The notes beneath the pieces are model-generated. The model did not search any database. It had not been told where the DNA came from and saw nothing but the letters and a program-made list of their open reading frames with translations. From Saccharopolyspora elongata (GTDB taxonomy: Bacteria > Actinomycetota > Actinomycetes > Mycobacteriales > Pseudonocardiaceae), in NCBI RefSeq assembly GCF_004348985.1, contig NZ_SMKW01000001.1, forward strand, positions 62,001 through 126,000: a stretch of 64,000 nucleotides of DNA, in the 5' to 3' direction. Shown piece by piece: positions 31,301-39,374 of the stretch. Made by a program: the position numbers and the translations under genes. Position 1 is the first letter of the stretch. Every line of letters starts with the position of its first letter.

Positions 31301-32095
31301 TCACCGCAGGTGGACGATGGTGCCCAACGGCAGGGTCATGAGCAGCCGAAGCGCGTCGTCGGGGACCCGGACGCATCCATCGCTGCCGGCCTGGCCGAAC
31401 ACCGAGGGGTCGGGCCAGCCGTGCAGCGCGACGGTTCCGGGGCCACCGCCGTAGGTGCTGAAGGTTTCCGAGTGGGTGCCGAGCGGCAGGATGATCGGGC
31501 TGAACCGGGTCACCGTCTCCTCGATCGCCGCCATGATGAAGGTCCGGCCGCGCGGCGTCTGGGTGTTCGGCGCGCCGACGCCGACGATCCACTCCCCGAC
31601 CGGCGCGCCGTCCTTGCGGACCACGAGCCGCCGCGCGTCGATGTCGACGTCCACGACGTAGGGCGACCGCGCCCGCTCGACCTCGCCGCCGGTGCGCACC
31701 CAGCCGACCGAACCGTTGGGCCGAGACGGGAGCAGGACCTGCAGCCACGGCCCGCGTTCCGCGATCACCGGCACCCAGGTGGGGTTTTCCAGCTGCGTCG
31801 CGGGGAGCTTGGCGAACACGGGACCGCCGGGCGCGGTGTGCACGGCGACGTCCTGCTTGACGCGCAGCACGACGCCCTCGGTTTCCGCGTTCGGCGCGGG
31901 ATCCTGCGGCGCCTTGGGGAAATCGGCGAAGGTCGTCGCGGCCGCCTCCATGCCGAGGTCGGCCCGCGCCATCGCGGTGGCCGGCTCGATCGGCGACGCG
32001 CCGGAGCAACCGGCGAGGCCGAGGCAGAGCGCGCCGAGCGTGGCCGCCGTGGCGACGCGTGCGCGGCGTCTGGTACTTGTTGTGCGCAGCCTCAT
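31301..32095 (-). CDS. YkuD-family L,D-transpeptidase lipoprotein, 264 aa
   Basis: A basic N-terminus and lipobox LAGC (Cys30) anchor the protein outside the membrane. An SH3-like part (~75-140, LRVKQDVAVHTAPGGPVFAK) precedes the catalytic domain: YVVDVDIDARRLVVRKDGAP, His225 in ALHGWPDP, and SDGCVRVPDDALRLL with Cys241. It forms 3-3 peptidoglycan cross-links or attaches proteins to peptidoglycan. It lies 51 bp upstream of the chaplin gene on the same strand, so the two surface genes may be cotranscribed. Confidence 0.9.
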   Translation of the reverse strand: MRLRTTSTRRRARVATAATLGALCLGLAGCSGASPIEPATAMARADLGMEAAATTFADFPKAPQDPAPNAETEGVVLRVKQDVAVHTAPGGPVFAKLPATQLENPTWVPVIAERGPWLQVLLPSRPNGSVGWVRTGGEVERARSPYVVDVDIDARRLVVRKDGAPVGEWIVGVGAPNTQTPRGRTFIMAAIEETVTRFSPIILPLGTHSETFSTYGGGPGTVALHGWPDPSVFGQAGSDGCVRVPDDALRLLMTLPLGTIVHLR

Positions 32096-32365
32096 GATCA
32101 GCTCCTGGCCCGTTGGCGTACCTGTTGTCGGCAGCGTCCGGCGATGGCCGGGAAGCCTGCGGCAGCAACCTGATCCGAGAGATCAAGTGCCGCCGGGACG
32201 CTAACGTGAGCACCGGGAGCGCCGACGCGGGCTGACAGGTGTCCGATCACCGGCGCGCATAGCCTGATCAGTACAAACGGGCCAGCGCGATCATCAGGTG
32301 CGGAGCGTTACTGAAACCAGATCGCACGATCGTGTCCGGTTTTTACCTCTACTGAGCGACAAAAA
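32096..32365. other. 270-bp stretch without a supported gene
   Basis: Likely leader of the L,D-transpeptidase plus spacer. I see no ORF with a start signal and no repeat apart from the terminator at its right end. Confidence 0.5.
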
Positions 32366-32408
32366 GGCCGGGTTGTCCGCGTCGAGGGGCGACTCGGACA
32401 ACCCGGCC
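32366..32408 (-). terminator. Intrinsic terminator with T5 tail
   Basis: GGCCGGGTTGTCCG pairs with CGGACAACCCGGCC. On the minus strand the stem is followed by TTTTTGTCG. It ends the lipoprotein transcript. Confidence 0.9.
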
Positions 32409-32425
32409 CAGGGGGCCTCGCGGCG

Positions 32426-32989
32426 TCACTTCCAGGTGGCGAGCATGCCCAGCGGCTTGCTGTCGACGTCGGTCGGCGAGTACTCGACCTTCAGGCCGGT
32501 GGCGTCTGCCGGCACGTCGTAGATGATCTGGCCGGTCTCGGCCTTGCCCTTGTCGGTGAGCAGCTTGATGAACGAACCGGAGATCTCCATCGAGGCGATG
32601 GCCGGCTCGTACCGGTTGCCGTTGGCGTCGACGAGGACGAACTCGTCCTCGCTGACGTTGCCCGCGACGCCCTTGGCCAGTTCCGCCGACGCGTCGATGA
32701 CGACGTACTTGCCCTTCTCCGGCTCGAAGTCCGCCTTGCCGGTGAAGTCGGTCGGCGCACCGATGGTCAGCTTCAGCTGGGTGCCCTTGTCGGTGGAAAC
32801 CGTGGCCGCCTGCCCGAAGGAAACGCTCTGCGGACCAGTGGATTCGGACTCGCCGCCGCTCTCGGTGCTGCTGCTCGACGAGGAGGACTTGGTGTCCCCT
32901 CCGTCGGACGTGCTCGGCTTCGAACCGATACCGCAACCGGACAGGGTGATCAACAGCGCCACGGATAACGGCGCAATCAGCCTCTTCAA
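32426..32989 (-). CDS. DUF4352-like secreted lipoprotein, 187 aa
   Basis: Signal peptide MKRLIAPLSVALLITLSGC with lipobox Cys19, a Ser/Thr/Gly-rich spacer (residues ~25-55) and a beta-sandwich domain (GTQLKLTIGAPTDFTGKADF, GKYVVIDASAELAKG, SEDEFVLVDANGNRYEPAIA). DUF4352 domains are telokin/immunoglobulin-like and usually sit on the outer face of the membrane. A paralogue of the same architecture lies at 38777. A 14-bp perfect palindrome 92 bp upstream may control it. Confidence 0.8.
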   Translation of the reverse strand: MKRLIAPLSVALLITLSGCGIGSKPSTSDGGDTKSSSSSSSTESGGESESTGPQSVSFGQAATVSTDKGTQLKLTIGAPTDFTGKADFEPEKGKYVVIDASAELAKGVAGNVSEDEFVLVDANGNRYEPAIASMEISGSFIKLLTDKGKAETGQIIYDVPADATGLKVEYSPTDVDSKPLGMLATWK

Positions 32990-33080
32990 TTTTCCTCGCT
33001 AGCACGAAAAGTACTTCAGGCCTACTCCAACGCGCGGAACCTTCCCACAAGCACCCAGACGGAACAATCGGAATGACAAA

Positions 33081-33094
33081 TGTCCTATAGGACA
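33081..33094. promoter_or_regulatory. TGTCCTATAGGACA palindrome
   Basis: Perfect 14-bp palindrome in the region 92 bp upstream of the DUF4352 lipoprotein; AT-rich surroundings. Candidate operator, regulator unknown. Confidence 0.4.
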
Positions 33095-33450
33095 CTTGGG
33101 CTGAACTCCGGATCCGTTGCCCGGAGCGCCCCGAAAGCACCGCCATGACCAGGGTCTACGCCGCCGAGTCCGGCCACCACGGGCCGGGCGATATCGATCC
33201 CCGTATCTGAACTGTGGCCTACCTCATGCGACTGTCGTGAGTGCGCAACCAAGCCAGAACCCGCTTTACCACTCACGACCACACCTGGGGCGCGGTCGAA
33301 GGCATCGAGCCGGATTCGGATGGCTGCAGGACGCACCGCTCCACGACATCGGCCACGGCGCTCCCGACGACCCGCCAGCCGTCTATCCGGAGTACGCCGG
33401 TGGCGGTTCGCGGGTGGAGAATGTGAGCGACGTTAAACAATTTCGCGGAC
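33095..33450. other. 356-bp stretch without a supported gene
   Basis: DUF397 genes normally follow an XRE-type regulator, but no HTH can be read here in any frame. A stretch ending near 33425 looks like eroded coding sequence (LHDIGHGAPDDPPAVYPEYA). I report nothing firm. Confidence 0.45.
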
Positions 33451-33534
33451 ATGTTCGCCGAGATCGCTGGATCGGCGCTCAGCGCCGAGAAGCCGGCCGA
33501 ACTGATCCGCGCACAGGCGAAGGCATGGGGATGA
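33451..33534 (+). CDS. 27-aa ORF overlapping the DUF397 start
   Basis: ATG 33451 opens MFAEIAGSALSAEKPAELIR plus AQAKAWG and ends in TGA at 33534, sharing ATGA with the DUF397 start at 33531. The overlap suggests coupled translation, and the helical sequence may be a residue of the missing regulator. Low confidence as a functional gene. Confidence 0.35.
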   Translation: MFAEIAGSALSAEKPAELIRAQAKAWG

Positions 33535-33716
33535 ACAACCTGAAGTGGCGCAAGAGCAGGGGAAGCGGCACGAACAACTGCGTCGAGTTGGCCATCGGCG
33601 AGTCAGCGACGCACATCCGCGACACCAAGGACCGCGACGGCGGCACGCTGCGCGTGCACCAGCACGCCTGGGCCGGGTTCCTCGGCGACGTCAAGGCCGG
33701 CCGCTTCGACCGGTGA
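33531..33716 (+). CDS. DUF397 protein, 61 aa
   Basis: A whole DUF397 domain: NNLKWRKSRGSGTNNCVELA, then IRDTKDRDGGTLRVHQHAWA and GFLGDVKAGRFD. These small proteins usually pair with Scr1-type XRE regulators (bldB/whiJ-like systems that influence development). The partner regulator is missing here; only a 27-codon ORF overlaps the start. ATG 33531 is favoured over 33525 by that overlap. Confidence 0.85.
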   Translation: MNNLKWRKSRGSGTNNCVELAIGESATHIRDTKDRDGGTLRVHQHAWAGFLGDVKAGRFDR

Positions 33717-33721
33717 TGGGT

Positions 33722-33774
33722 GGAGTGAACGGCCTGTTCACCTCGCCTATCGAGGCAAACAGGCCGTTCACTCC
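33722..33774. terminator. Bidirectional terminator between DUF397 and the ABC exporter
   Basis: Seventeen-base perfect arms (33722-33738 GGAGTGAACGGCCTGTT; 33758-33774) between convergent genes; inner GCCTCGATAGGC-type pairing in the loop. Confidence 0.85.
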
Positions 33775-33796
33775 ACACCGCCCCCACCCGCAGCCG

Positions 33797-34567
33797 TCAG
33801 TCCAGGGCTCGGCGGAGGAAGAACTTGATGCCGAGGGCCCCGAAGAGCGCCGTGGCGATCAGCAGAGCCAGGACGCAGACCCACAGCGGCATGTGCGGCA
33901 CCTCCGGGAGGAGGGCTCCTCGCATGCCTTCGCTGACGTAGGTAAGCGGGTTGATCGCGCACAGGACCTGGAACCAGCGCAGGTGTTCCAGCTGCGCCCA
34001 CGGGAACTGCGTCGCCCCGGTGAACATCAGCGGCGCCAGGATCACCGCGAACATGATGTTGATGCGCCGCGGCGGCACCGCCGCGCCGACCGTCAGGCCG
34101 ACCGCCGCGCCGGCGAGCGAGCCCAGCACCATGCACAGCAGCGCGAACGCCAGGCCGGCCAGGTTCCAGCCGATCTCGCCCAGCATCACCATGCCGATCG
34201 GCACCATCAGCACCGCCGCGAACAGCCCGCGCAGCGCGCCGAAGAGCATCTTCTCCACCGCCACCCAGCTGATCGGCAGCGGCGCGAGCAGCCGGTCCTC
34301 GATCTCCCGGGAGAACGAGAAGTCCAGCACCAGCGGGAAGGACGTGTTCTGCAGCGACACCAGGAACGCGTTGAGCGCGATCATGCCCGGCAGCAGGATC
34401 TGCGCGTAGCCGGGCTGGGCGTAGCCGAGCTCGCTGAGCACCTTGCCGAAGATGAACAGCAGCGCCACCGGCTGCACCAGCACCTGCGCCAGGAAGCTCG
34501 GCAGCTCCCGACCGGTCACGAAGACGTCGCGGCCCAGGACCGCCGTGAACGCGCGAACCGGACTCAT
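33797..34567 (-). CDS. ABC-2 type exporter permease, 256 aa
   Basis: Six hydrophobic segments of the DrrB/ABC-2 family: RELPSFLAQVLVQPVALLFI, LPGMIALNAFLVSLQ, then LRGLFAAVLMVPIGMVML, GLAFALLCMVLGSLAGAAVG, an amphipathic PRRINIMF loop, and a final helix ending in FFLRRALD. The conserved extracellular NPLTYVSEGMRGALL is present. Its ATG overlaps the stop of the ATPase gene by 4 bp, so they form one transporter. Substrate unknown; drug or lipid export is usual. Confidence 0.9.
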   Translation of the reverse strand: MSPVRAFTAVLGRDVFVTGRELPSFLAQVLVQPVALLFIFGKVLSELGYAQPGYAQILLPGMIALNAFLVSLQNTSFPLVLDFSFSREIEDRLLAPLPISWVAVEKMLFGALRGLFAAVLMVPIGMVMLGEIGWNLAGLAFALLCMVLGSLAGAAVGLTVGAAVPPRRINIMFAVILAPLMFTGATQFPWAQLEHLRWFQVLCAINPLTYVSEGMRGALLPEVPHMPLWVCVLALLIATALFGALGIKFFLRRALD

Positions 34568-35547
34568 CGCAGCTCCCTCCCGGTCAGATCGATGAACACG
34601 TCCTCCAGCGTCGCCGAACCCAGCGACAGGTCGCTGACCGAAACCCGCTGCTCGTGCAGGGTTTGCGCGACCGGCCCGAGCAGCGCCGCGGGCTCCTCGC
34701 CCACGTAGAGCCGCAGCCGCAGCTCCGCCGCCCCGTCCGCGGCGGTGCCGGCGCCGACCTGCTCGACCCGCTGCACTCCATCCACATTGGACAGCAGCTC
34801 GGCGACCCCGGCCGGATCGTGGCCGTCGGACCGCAGCGTGGCGTCCACCGTGCCGCTGCCGGGGAGTGACTTGATCAGCGCCTCCGGGGTGTCCAGCGTC
34901 AGCAGCTTGCCGTGGTCGACCACGCCGACCCGGTCCGACAGCTTCTCCGCCTCGTCCATGTCGTGCGTGGTGAGCACCACCGTCACGCCCTCGGCGCGCA
35001 GGTCGTTGATCCGGTCGTGGACGAACAGCCGGGCCTGCGGGTCGAGTCCGGTGGACGGCTCGTCCAGGAACAGCACCTCCGGCTTGTGGATCAGCGCGCG
35101 GGCGATCATCAGCCGCTGCGCCTGCCCGCCGGAGAGGTCGTCGACGCGGGCCTTCGCCTTCTCCGCCAAGCCCATCCGGTCGAGCAGCTCGTCGGCGAGC
35201 CGCTTCCGCTCACCGCGGGAGACCCCGTGGTACGCGGCGTGCCAGATGAGGTTCTGCCGGGCGTTGAGCGACCGGTCCAGGTTCACCCGCTGCGGCACGA
35301 CCGCGACCTTGCTGCGGGCCGCGACCGGGTCGGCCGCCACGTCGACGCCCGCGACGCGCGCCGTCCCGCTGGTCAGCAGCACCCTGGTGGTCAGGATGCC
35401 GACGGTGGTCGTCTTGCCCGCGCCGTTCGGGCCCAGCAGCCCGAAGATCTCGCCCGCCTCCACCTCGAAGCTGAGCCCGTCCACCGCATTGCCCTTGGCC
35501 TTCGGATACCGCTTGACCAGGTCGGTCACTTCAACCGCTGTGGTCAC
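34564..35547 (-). CDS. ABC transporter ATP-binding protein, DrrA-like, 327 aa
   Basis: Walker A GLLGPNGAGKTTTVGIL near residue 37, signature LSGGQAQRLMIARALIHKPE, Walker B VLFLDEPSTGLDPQ and the H-loop LTTHDMDEAEKLSD. The ~90-residue C-terminal extension is that of DrrA-type drug-export ATPases. GTG 35547 overlaps the stop of the upstream MarR gene by 17 bp, so regulator, ATPase and permease are one operon. Confidence 0.93.
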   Translation of the reverse strand: MTTAVEVTDLVKRYPKAKGNAVDGLSFEVEAGEIFGLLGPNGAGKTTTVGILTTRVLLTSGTARVAGVDVAADPVAARSKVAVVPQRVNLDRSLNARQNLIWHAAYHGVSRGERKRLADELLDRMGLAEKAKARVDDLSGGQAQRLMIARALIHKPEVLFLDEPSTGLDPQARLFVHDRINDLRAEGVTVVLTTHDMDEAEKLSDRVGVVDHGKLLTLDTPEALIKSLPGSGTVDATLRSDGHDPAGVAELLSNVDGVQRVEQVGAGTAADGAAELRLRLYVGEEPAALLGPVAQTLHEQRVSVSDLSLGSATLEDVFIDLTGRELR

Positions 35548-36022
35548 ATCCGCCTTCTTCCTCGCTCAGTTCGCCGAGGATCGCGAGCAGGTACTTCCGG
35601 ACCACCGCCGCTTCCGCCGGGTCGGTCCTCGGCTCGATCCGCCGGAACTCCGCGCTGACGCCCCGCCACGCGGCATCCAGCGCCGCCCGCCCCGCCGGCG
35701 TGATGCGCAGCCGGACCACGCGCCGGTCGGCCGTGTCTCGCCGCCGGGTCAGCAGCCCGTCGGACTCCAGGGCGTCGATGACCGGCGTCAGCGTCGCCGG
35801 TCGCACCCAGCAGCGCTGGGCGACCTCGCGATGCGTCGGTTCGTCCTGCTCGTCGATCGTGGTCAGCGCCATCAGCGCCGTCTTGCTCAGGTCGGTGCTC
35901 TGGGCCACGGCTCGCTCCCAGTGGTGCGCCAGCCGCCGGCCGGCCAGGCCCACCAGCCGGGTCAGCGGCATGCGCTGCGGATCTTGTTCCAGGAAGCCGG
36001 GCACGGATTCGATCGTACTCAC
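35531..36022 (-). CDS. MarR-family regulator of the ABC exporter, 163 aa
   Basis: Typical MarR fold: helices QRMPLTRLVGLAGRRLAHHW, LSKTALMALTTIDEQDEPTH, recognition helix VRPATLTPVIDALESDGLLT, wing RRRDTADRRVVRLRITPAGR, and a C-terminal helix. GTG 36022 is chosen because the longer frame to 36562 is antisense to the second MarR gene. First gene of the exporter operon, hence likely local repressor of it. An 81-bp divergent region with the next MarR gene may hold shared operators. Confidence 0.88.
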   Translation of the reverse strand: MSTIESVPGFLEQDPQRMPLTRLVGLAGRRLAHHWERAVAQSTDLSKTALMALTTIDEQDEPTHREVAQRCWVRPATLTPVIDALESDGLLTRRRDTADRRVVRLRITPAGRAALDAAWRGVSAEFRRIEPRTDPAEAAVVRKYLLAILGELSEEEGGCDHSG

Positions 36023-36103
36023 GCCGAATGGTTCGGAAGCAAATTGTTTTTTCTCGACCCGAATCACCTCCGCCGACCACGAACCTCCCGGTAGCCTTGC
36101 CGC

Positions 36104-36580
36104 GTGACCGAGATGACCGAGCAGCGCACCAAGTGGCTGGACGACTGCGAGATGGCATCCTGGCGGTCCTACATCGTCGGCAGCGCGCTGCTGGACTACC
36201 GCCTCAACCGCGAGCTGCAGCTCACGCACGGGCTCTCGATCGCGGACTACGAGATCCTGGTCTGCCTGTCCGAACAGCCCGACCTGCGAATGCGGATGAG
36301 CGAGCTGGCCATGGAGGTCGCGCACTCCAAGAGCCGGATCTCGCACCAGATCCGCCGCCTGGAAGCGGCCGAGCTGGTGCGCCGCGACGAATGCCCCAAC
36401 GACGGCCGCGGTGTGCTCGCGGTGCTCACCGACAAGGGCATGACGAAACTGCGCGAAGCGGCACCAGCGCACGTCGAGGGCGTCCGGGAGCACATGATCG
36501 ACCTGCTGGAGCCCCACGAGCTGAAGGTCCTGGCGGGGGTTTTCCAGCGTCTGACGGCACACCTGAGAACCCTCGACTGA
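36104..36580 (+). CDS. MarR-family regulator, 158 aa
   Basis: MarR helices are readable: DCEMASWRSYIVGSALLDYR, GLSIADYEILVCLSEQPD, recognition helix AHSKSRISHQIRRLEAAELV, wing RRDECPNDGRGVLAVLTDKG, and a C-terminal dimerisation helix. GTG 36104 has a -10-like TAGCCT about ten bases before it. It is divergent from the exporter's own MarR gene, so one intergenic region serves two regulators of the same family. Cys in the wing (DECPNDG) might be redox-sensitive, by analogy with other MarR proteins. Confidence 0.88.
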   Translation: MTEMTEQRTKWLDDCEMASWRSYIVGSALLDYRLNRELQLTHGLSIADYEILVCLSEQPDLRMRMSELAMEVAHSKSRISHQIRRLEAAELVRRDECPNDGRGVLAVLTDKGMTKLREAAPAHVEGVREHMIDLLEPHELKVLAGVFQRLTAHLRTLD

Positions 36581-36629
36581 CCCGGACCGGCTGTAGGAAG
36601 ATCACGTCCGGTTGGCTACGCTGCGGCGT

Positions 36630-36714
36630 GGAAGCGTGGCAGAGCGGCCGAATGCACTCGCCTTGAAAGCGAGCGTCGCGAGAGCGACCGGGGGTTCGAA
36701 TCCCCCCGCTTCCG
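36630..36714 (+). tRNA. tRNA-Ser(TGA)
   Basis: 85-nt class II tRNA: acceptor GGAAGCG/CGCTTCC with discriminator G, anticodon stem-loop CTCGC-(CTTGAAA)-GCGAG with TGA, long variable arm (GCGTCGCGAGAGCGACC) and TTCGAAT T-loop. Confidence 0.95.
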
Positions 36715-36721
36715 CTCCTCT

Positions 36722-36779
36722 GACCAGCACGAACAGAGCCCGGTGAGGATCTCTCTGCCGGGCTCTGTTCGTGCTGGTC
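36722..36779 (+). terminator. Terminator of tRNA-Ser(TGA)
   Basis: Perfect 22-base arms (36722-36743 and 36758-36779, beginning GACCAGCACGAACAGAGCCC) around a 14-base loop; starts eight bases after the tRNA. Confidence 0.85.
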
Positions 36780-36860
36780 TCATTCTTGGTCTCAACCGTC
36801 GGCCATGGGACTTGCCGGATGACTGACAGCGGGCGGCTGCTGCGGGCATCATCCTCGGCC

Positions 36861-37187
36861 ATGGAGGTCCAAGAGTTCGACGACAGGCGCGTGTGCCGCG
36901 ACAATGATCGTCCCACCTACATGGTCGAGCTGTGGTCGTGGGAAGTGCGGGACGACGCTTCCCGCCGCGGCCTGGTGTGCGATACCCGCGTGCTGATCGG
37001 GTGTGACGCGCTGGAGGCGCTGTCGTGGTGCCGCGAAAACCAGCCGAACCCCGGTTGCTTCGTGCTCTACGCCGGCACCTGGACGAACACCGGCCACCTG
37101 GAACGGCTGCGGCTCACGGGCCGGGCCCCGCAGTCGACGACGGGAGATCCGCGAAGCGGTGCCGTCAGCTACCTCGCCGCCGAGTGA
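36861..37187 (+). CDS. Hypothetical protein, 108 aa
   Basis: Short protein beginning MEVQEFDDRRVCRDNDRPTY, with a Trp-rich WSWEVRDD segment, a Cys-containing LIGCDALEALSWC helix and a polar end. An in-frame ATG at 36819 would add 14 residues; neither has a clear RBS. No membrane segments and no family recognised. Composition (codon third position GC-rich) supports coding. Confidence 0.5.
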   Translation: MEVQEFDDRRVCRDNDRPTYMVELWSWEVRDDASRRGLVCDTRVLIGCDALEALSWCRENQPNPGCFVLYAGTWTNTGHLERLRLTGRAPQSTTGDPRSGAVSYLAAE

Positions 37188-37211
37188 GCGAGAGCCGCCT
37201 TGGACCGGCTG

Positions 37212-37556
37212 CTAGGAGCGGTGGGCGAGTTTTCGGGCGTCGGCCAATGTCGAGCTGCTGTACGAGCCCGCGGCGAGGCGGTGTTGGAGGCTGCGCAGCC
37301 AGGCTTCCGCCGTCTGACGGCTGCCGCCCGCGCTGGATGTCGCTATCAACGCGGGGAAGGCGACGCAGAAGCAGGCCTGTTGCCAGAACTGGATCGTCTC
37401 CGGCGCTAGCTGCGCGAACAGTCCTCCGATCGTCACCGCGAACCAGGCTGCTCCGGCCAGCAGCGCCGCGGCCATCCCGATCCACAGCCAGCGGCGGGCT
37501 TTGAGGTAAGCGCGGGCGGCTTCTCCCAGGGCCGCCTCGGCGTTGTTGATCGACAT
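37212..37556 (-). CDS. Small membrane protein, 114 aa
   Basis: MSINNAEAALGEAARAYLKA precedes a hydrophobic helix (WIGMAAALLAGAAWFAVTIG, ~24-43) and a second one (ACFCVAFPALIATS, ~62-76). The C-terminus is polar with Ser repeats. ATG 37556 has a weak RBS. Convergent to the preceding hypothetical gene. Function unknown. Confidence 0.55.
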   Translation of the reverse strand: MSINNAEAALGEAARAYLKARRWLWIGMAAALLAGAAWFAVTIGGLFAQLAPETIQFWQQACFCVAFPALIATSSAGGSRQTAEAWLRSLQHRLAAGSYSSSTLADARKLAHRS

Positions 37557-37768
37557 CCGGCGAGTCTGGCACGCCGGATGCCCGCGTGTACCCGGATCGC
37601 ACGGATGCGCCCCAGAAGTCCTTTGTGGACTATCCGGCCGGTTCGGTGCGACGACGTGTGGGCCCCAAAGTGGCATCTCAGATGAGTTGTTGAATGGCTC
37701 TTTGGAGAGGCCACTTCTTGCGGCAGGCTGGGGATCGGTCGTCCGCACGCCGAAAGGAAACGTCCGCC

Positions 37769-38653
37769 ATGTTCACCGGCCTGAGCGCCTTCCCACTCAC
37801 CCCCACCAGCGAAGACGGCATCGACGAACGCGGCTTCGCGAACCTCGTCGCCCGGCTTTCCGCGGCGGGCGTCGACTCGATCGGCGCGCTCGGCTCGACC
37901 GGCGGCTACGCCTACCTCACTCGCGAGGAGCGCGCCCGCGCCGCGCGGATCGCCGTCGACGCCGCTGGTGGCGTGCCCGTCATGGTCGGCATCGGCGCGC
38001 TGCGCACCTCCCAGGTCCGCGCGCACGCCGAGGACGCCCAGAACGCCGGAGCGTCCGCGGTGCTGCTCGCGCCGGCGTCCTACCAGCCGCTCAACGACGA
38101 CGAGGTCTTCGGACTCTTCGAGGACGTCAGCCGCGAGCTGAGCGTTCCGCTGTGCGTGTACGACAACCCCGGCACCACGCACTTCACGTTCAGCGACGAG
38201 CTGCACGGGCGCATCGCCGCGCTGCCGAACGTCGCCGCGGTGAAGATCCCGGGCATCCCCGCCGACCAGGCGCGCGAGCGGATCGCCACGCTCCGCGGCA
38301 AGCTCCCCCGGGACGTCGCCGTCGGCGTCAGCGGCGACCAGTTCGCCGCCGGCGGCCTGAACGGGGGCGCCGACCTGTGGTTCAGCGTCCTCGGCGGGCT
38401 GCTGCCCGAGCACTGCCTCGCCATCACCCGCGCCGCGGCCGACGGCGACAGCGGCAAGGCCACCGCGCTGTCCGACCAACTGAGTCCTTTGTGGACCTTG
38501 TTCCGGCAGTACGGCAGCATTCGCGTGGTCTCCGCCGCAGCGGAACACCTCGGCCTCATCACCGGCCCGAACCTGCCCCGGCCGCTGCGCGGGCTCGACC
38601 CGGCCGCCCGGAAAGAGGTCGCCGCGGTGCTCGATCAGATCCTCGCCGAATAG
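37769..38653 (+). CDS. DapA/NAL-superfamily aldolase, 294 aa
   Basis: TIM-barrel Schiff-base aldolase of full length. Catalytic Lys159 (AAVKIPG) and Tyr131 (VYDNPGTT) are both present. The pyruvate-binding loop reads GSTGGY at 42-47 instead of the GTTGE of dihydrodipicolinate synthases, with Ser for the first Thr and Gly for the Glu. Hence probably not DapA itself, but another 2-keto acid lyase or synthase that uses pyruvate. ATG 37769 follows AAAGGAAA. No partner catabolic genes adjoin it. Confidence 0.85.
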   Translation: MFTGLSAFPLTPTSEDGIDERGFANLVARLSAAGVDSIGALGSTGGYAYLTREERARAARIAVDAAGGVPVMVGIGALRTSQVRAHAEDAQNAGASAVLLAPASYQPLNDDEVFGLFEDVSRELSVPLCVYDNPGTTHFTFSDELHGRIAALPNVAAVKIPGIPADQARERIATLRGKLPRDVAVGVSGDQFAAGGLNGGADLWFSVLGGLLPEHCLAITRAAADGDSGKATALSDQLSPLWTLFRQYGSIRVVSAAAEHLGLITGPNLPRPLRGLDPAARKEVAAVLDQILAE

Positions 38654-38776
38654 CGCGAACGGGCATCTCCGGTTCAGTTCAAATGAATTCCGGATCAGTT
38701 AGTTGATCTTGTTGTTGCGGGTGCCCGCGACTGGCACCATGCCAACGTTCGCATTCGTTCGAACTGATGAGGAAAA

Positions 38777-39313
38777 GTGCAGAAACTGATCGCCCCGCTT
38801 TCCGCTTTGCTGCTGATGGGCCTGGTCGGCTGCGGAAGCGGGGAGGCCCCCGACGCGGCGGCGCCCGCGGAAGGCACCCTCGAGGCGGCCGCAGAGCCCC
38901 AGCAACCCGCGGAACAACTGCCATCGGAGGCCGCTTTCGGGGAAAAGGCCGGCGCGACCAACGACGGCAGCCAATTCGCGATCACCGCTAGCGCGCCGAA
39001 GGACTTCACCGAATTCTCGGAAGCGCCGGTGGAAGGCAAGTACGTCGTCGTCGACGTCCAGTCGGAACTCCTCGGCGGCGACGGCGGGGCTGTGGCGGCG
39101 ACGTCGTTCATGCTGGCCGACGCCTCCGGCACCGAGTACCCCAACGCCGCGCCCAACGGCACCGACATGGCCGGGATGCTGTTCGCGACGCTGCTGTCCA
39201 AGGGCGACACCGGAAGCGGCAAGGTCGTGTTCGACGTCCCCGCCGACGCAACCGGATTCGTGCTGAAGTACCAGCCGATCGGGGCGACCGAGGCCATCGC
39301 CACCTGGCGCTGA
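38777..39313 (+). CDS. DUF4352-like secreted lipoprotein, paralogue, 178 aa
   Basis: A GTG start, signal MQKLIAPLSALLLMGLVGC with lipobox Cys19, an Ala/Pro/Glu spacer (~22-50), then the same beta-sandwich as the protein at 32426: GSQFAITASAPKDFTEF, GKYVVVDVQSELLGG, FMLADASGTEYPNAAP, and VVFDVPADATGFVLKYQPIG. The two proteins share the start KLIAPLS, both motifs and their ending ATWR/ATWK, so they are recent paralogues 5.8 kb apart. Function unknown; surface sensing or binding is plausible. Confidence 0.82.
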   Translation: MQKLIAPLSALLLMGLVGCGSGEAPDAAAPAEGTLEAAAEPQQPAEQLPSEAAFGEKAGATNDGSQFAITASAPKDFTEFSEAPVEGKYVVVDVQSELLGGDGGAVAATSFMLADASGTEYPNAAPNGTDMAGMLFATLLSKGDTGSGKVVFDVPADATGFVLKYQPIGATEAIATWR

Positions 39314-39331
39314 CGCACCAGCGGCGATCGG

Positions 39332-39369
39332 AGCGGGCGTCGGTTTTAGTCCCGGGACCGACGCCCGCT
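39332..39369. terminator. Bidirectional terminator
   Basis: AGCGGGCGTCGGT pairs with ACCGACGCCCGCT between the convergent lipoprotein and FMN-reductase genes. Confidence 0.85.
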
Positions 39370-39374
39370 TTCGG

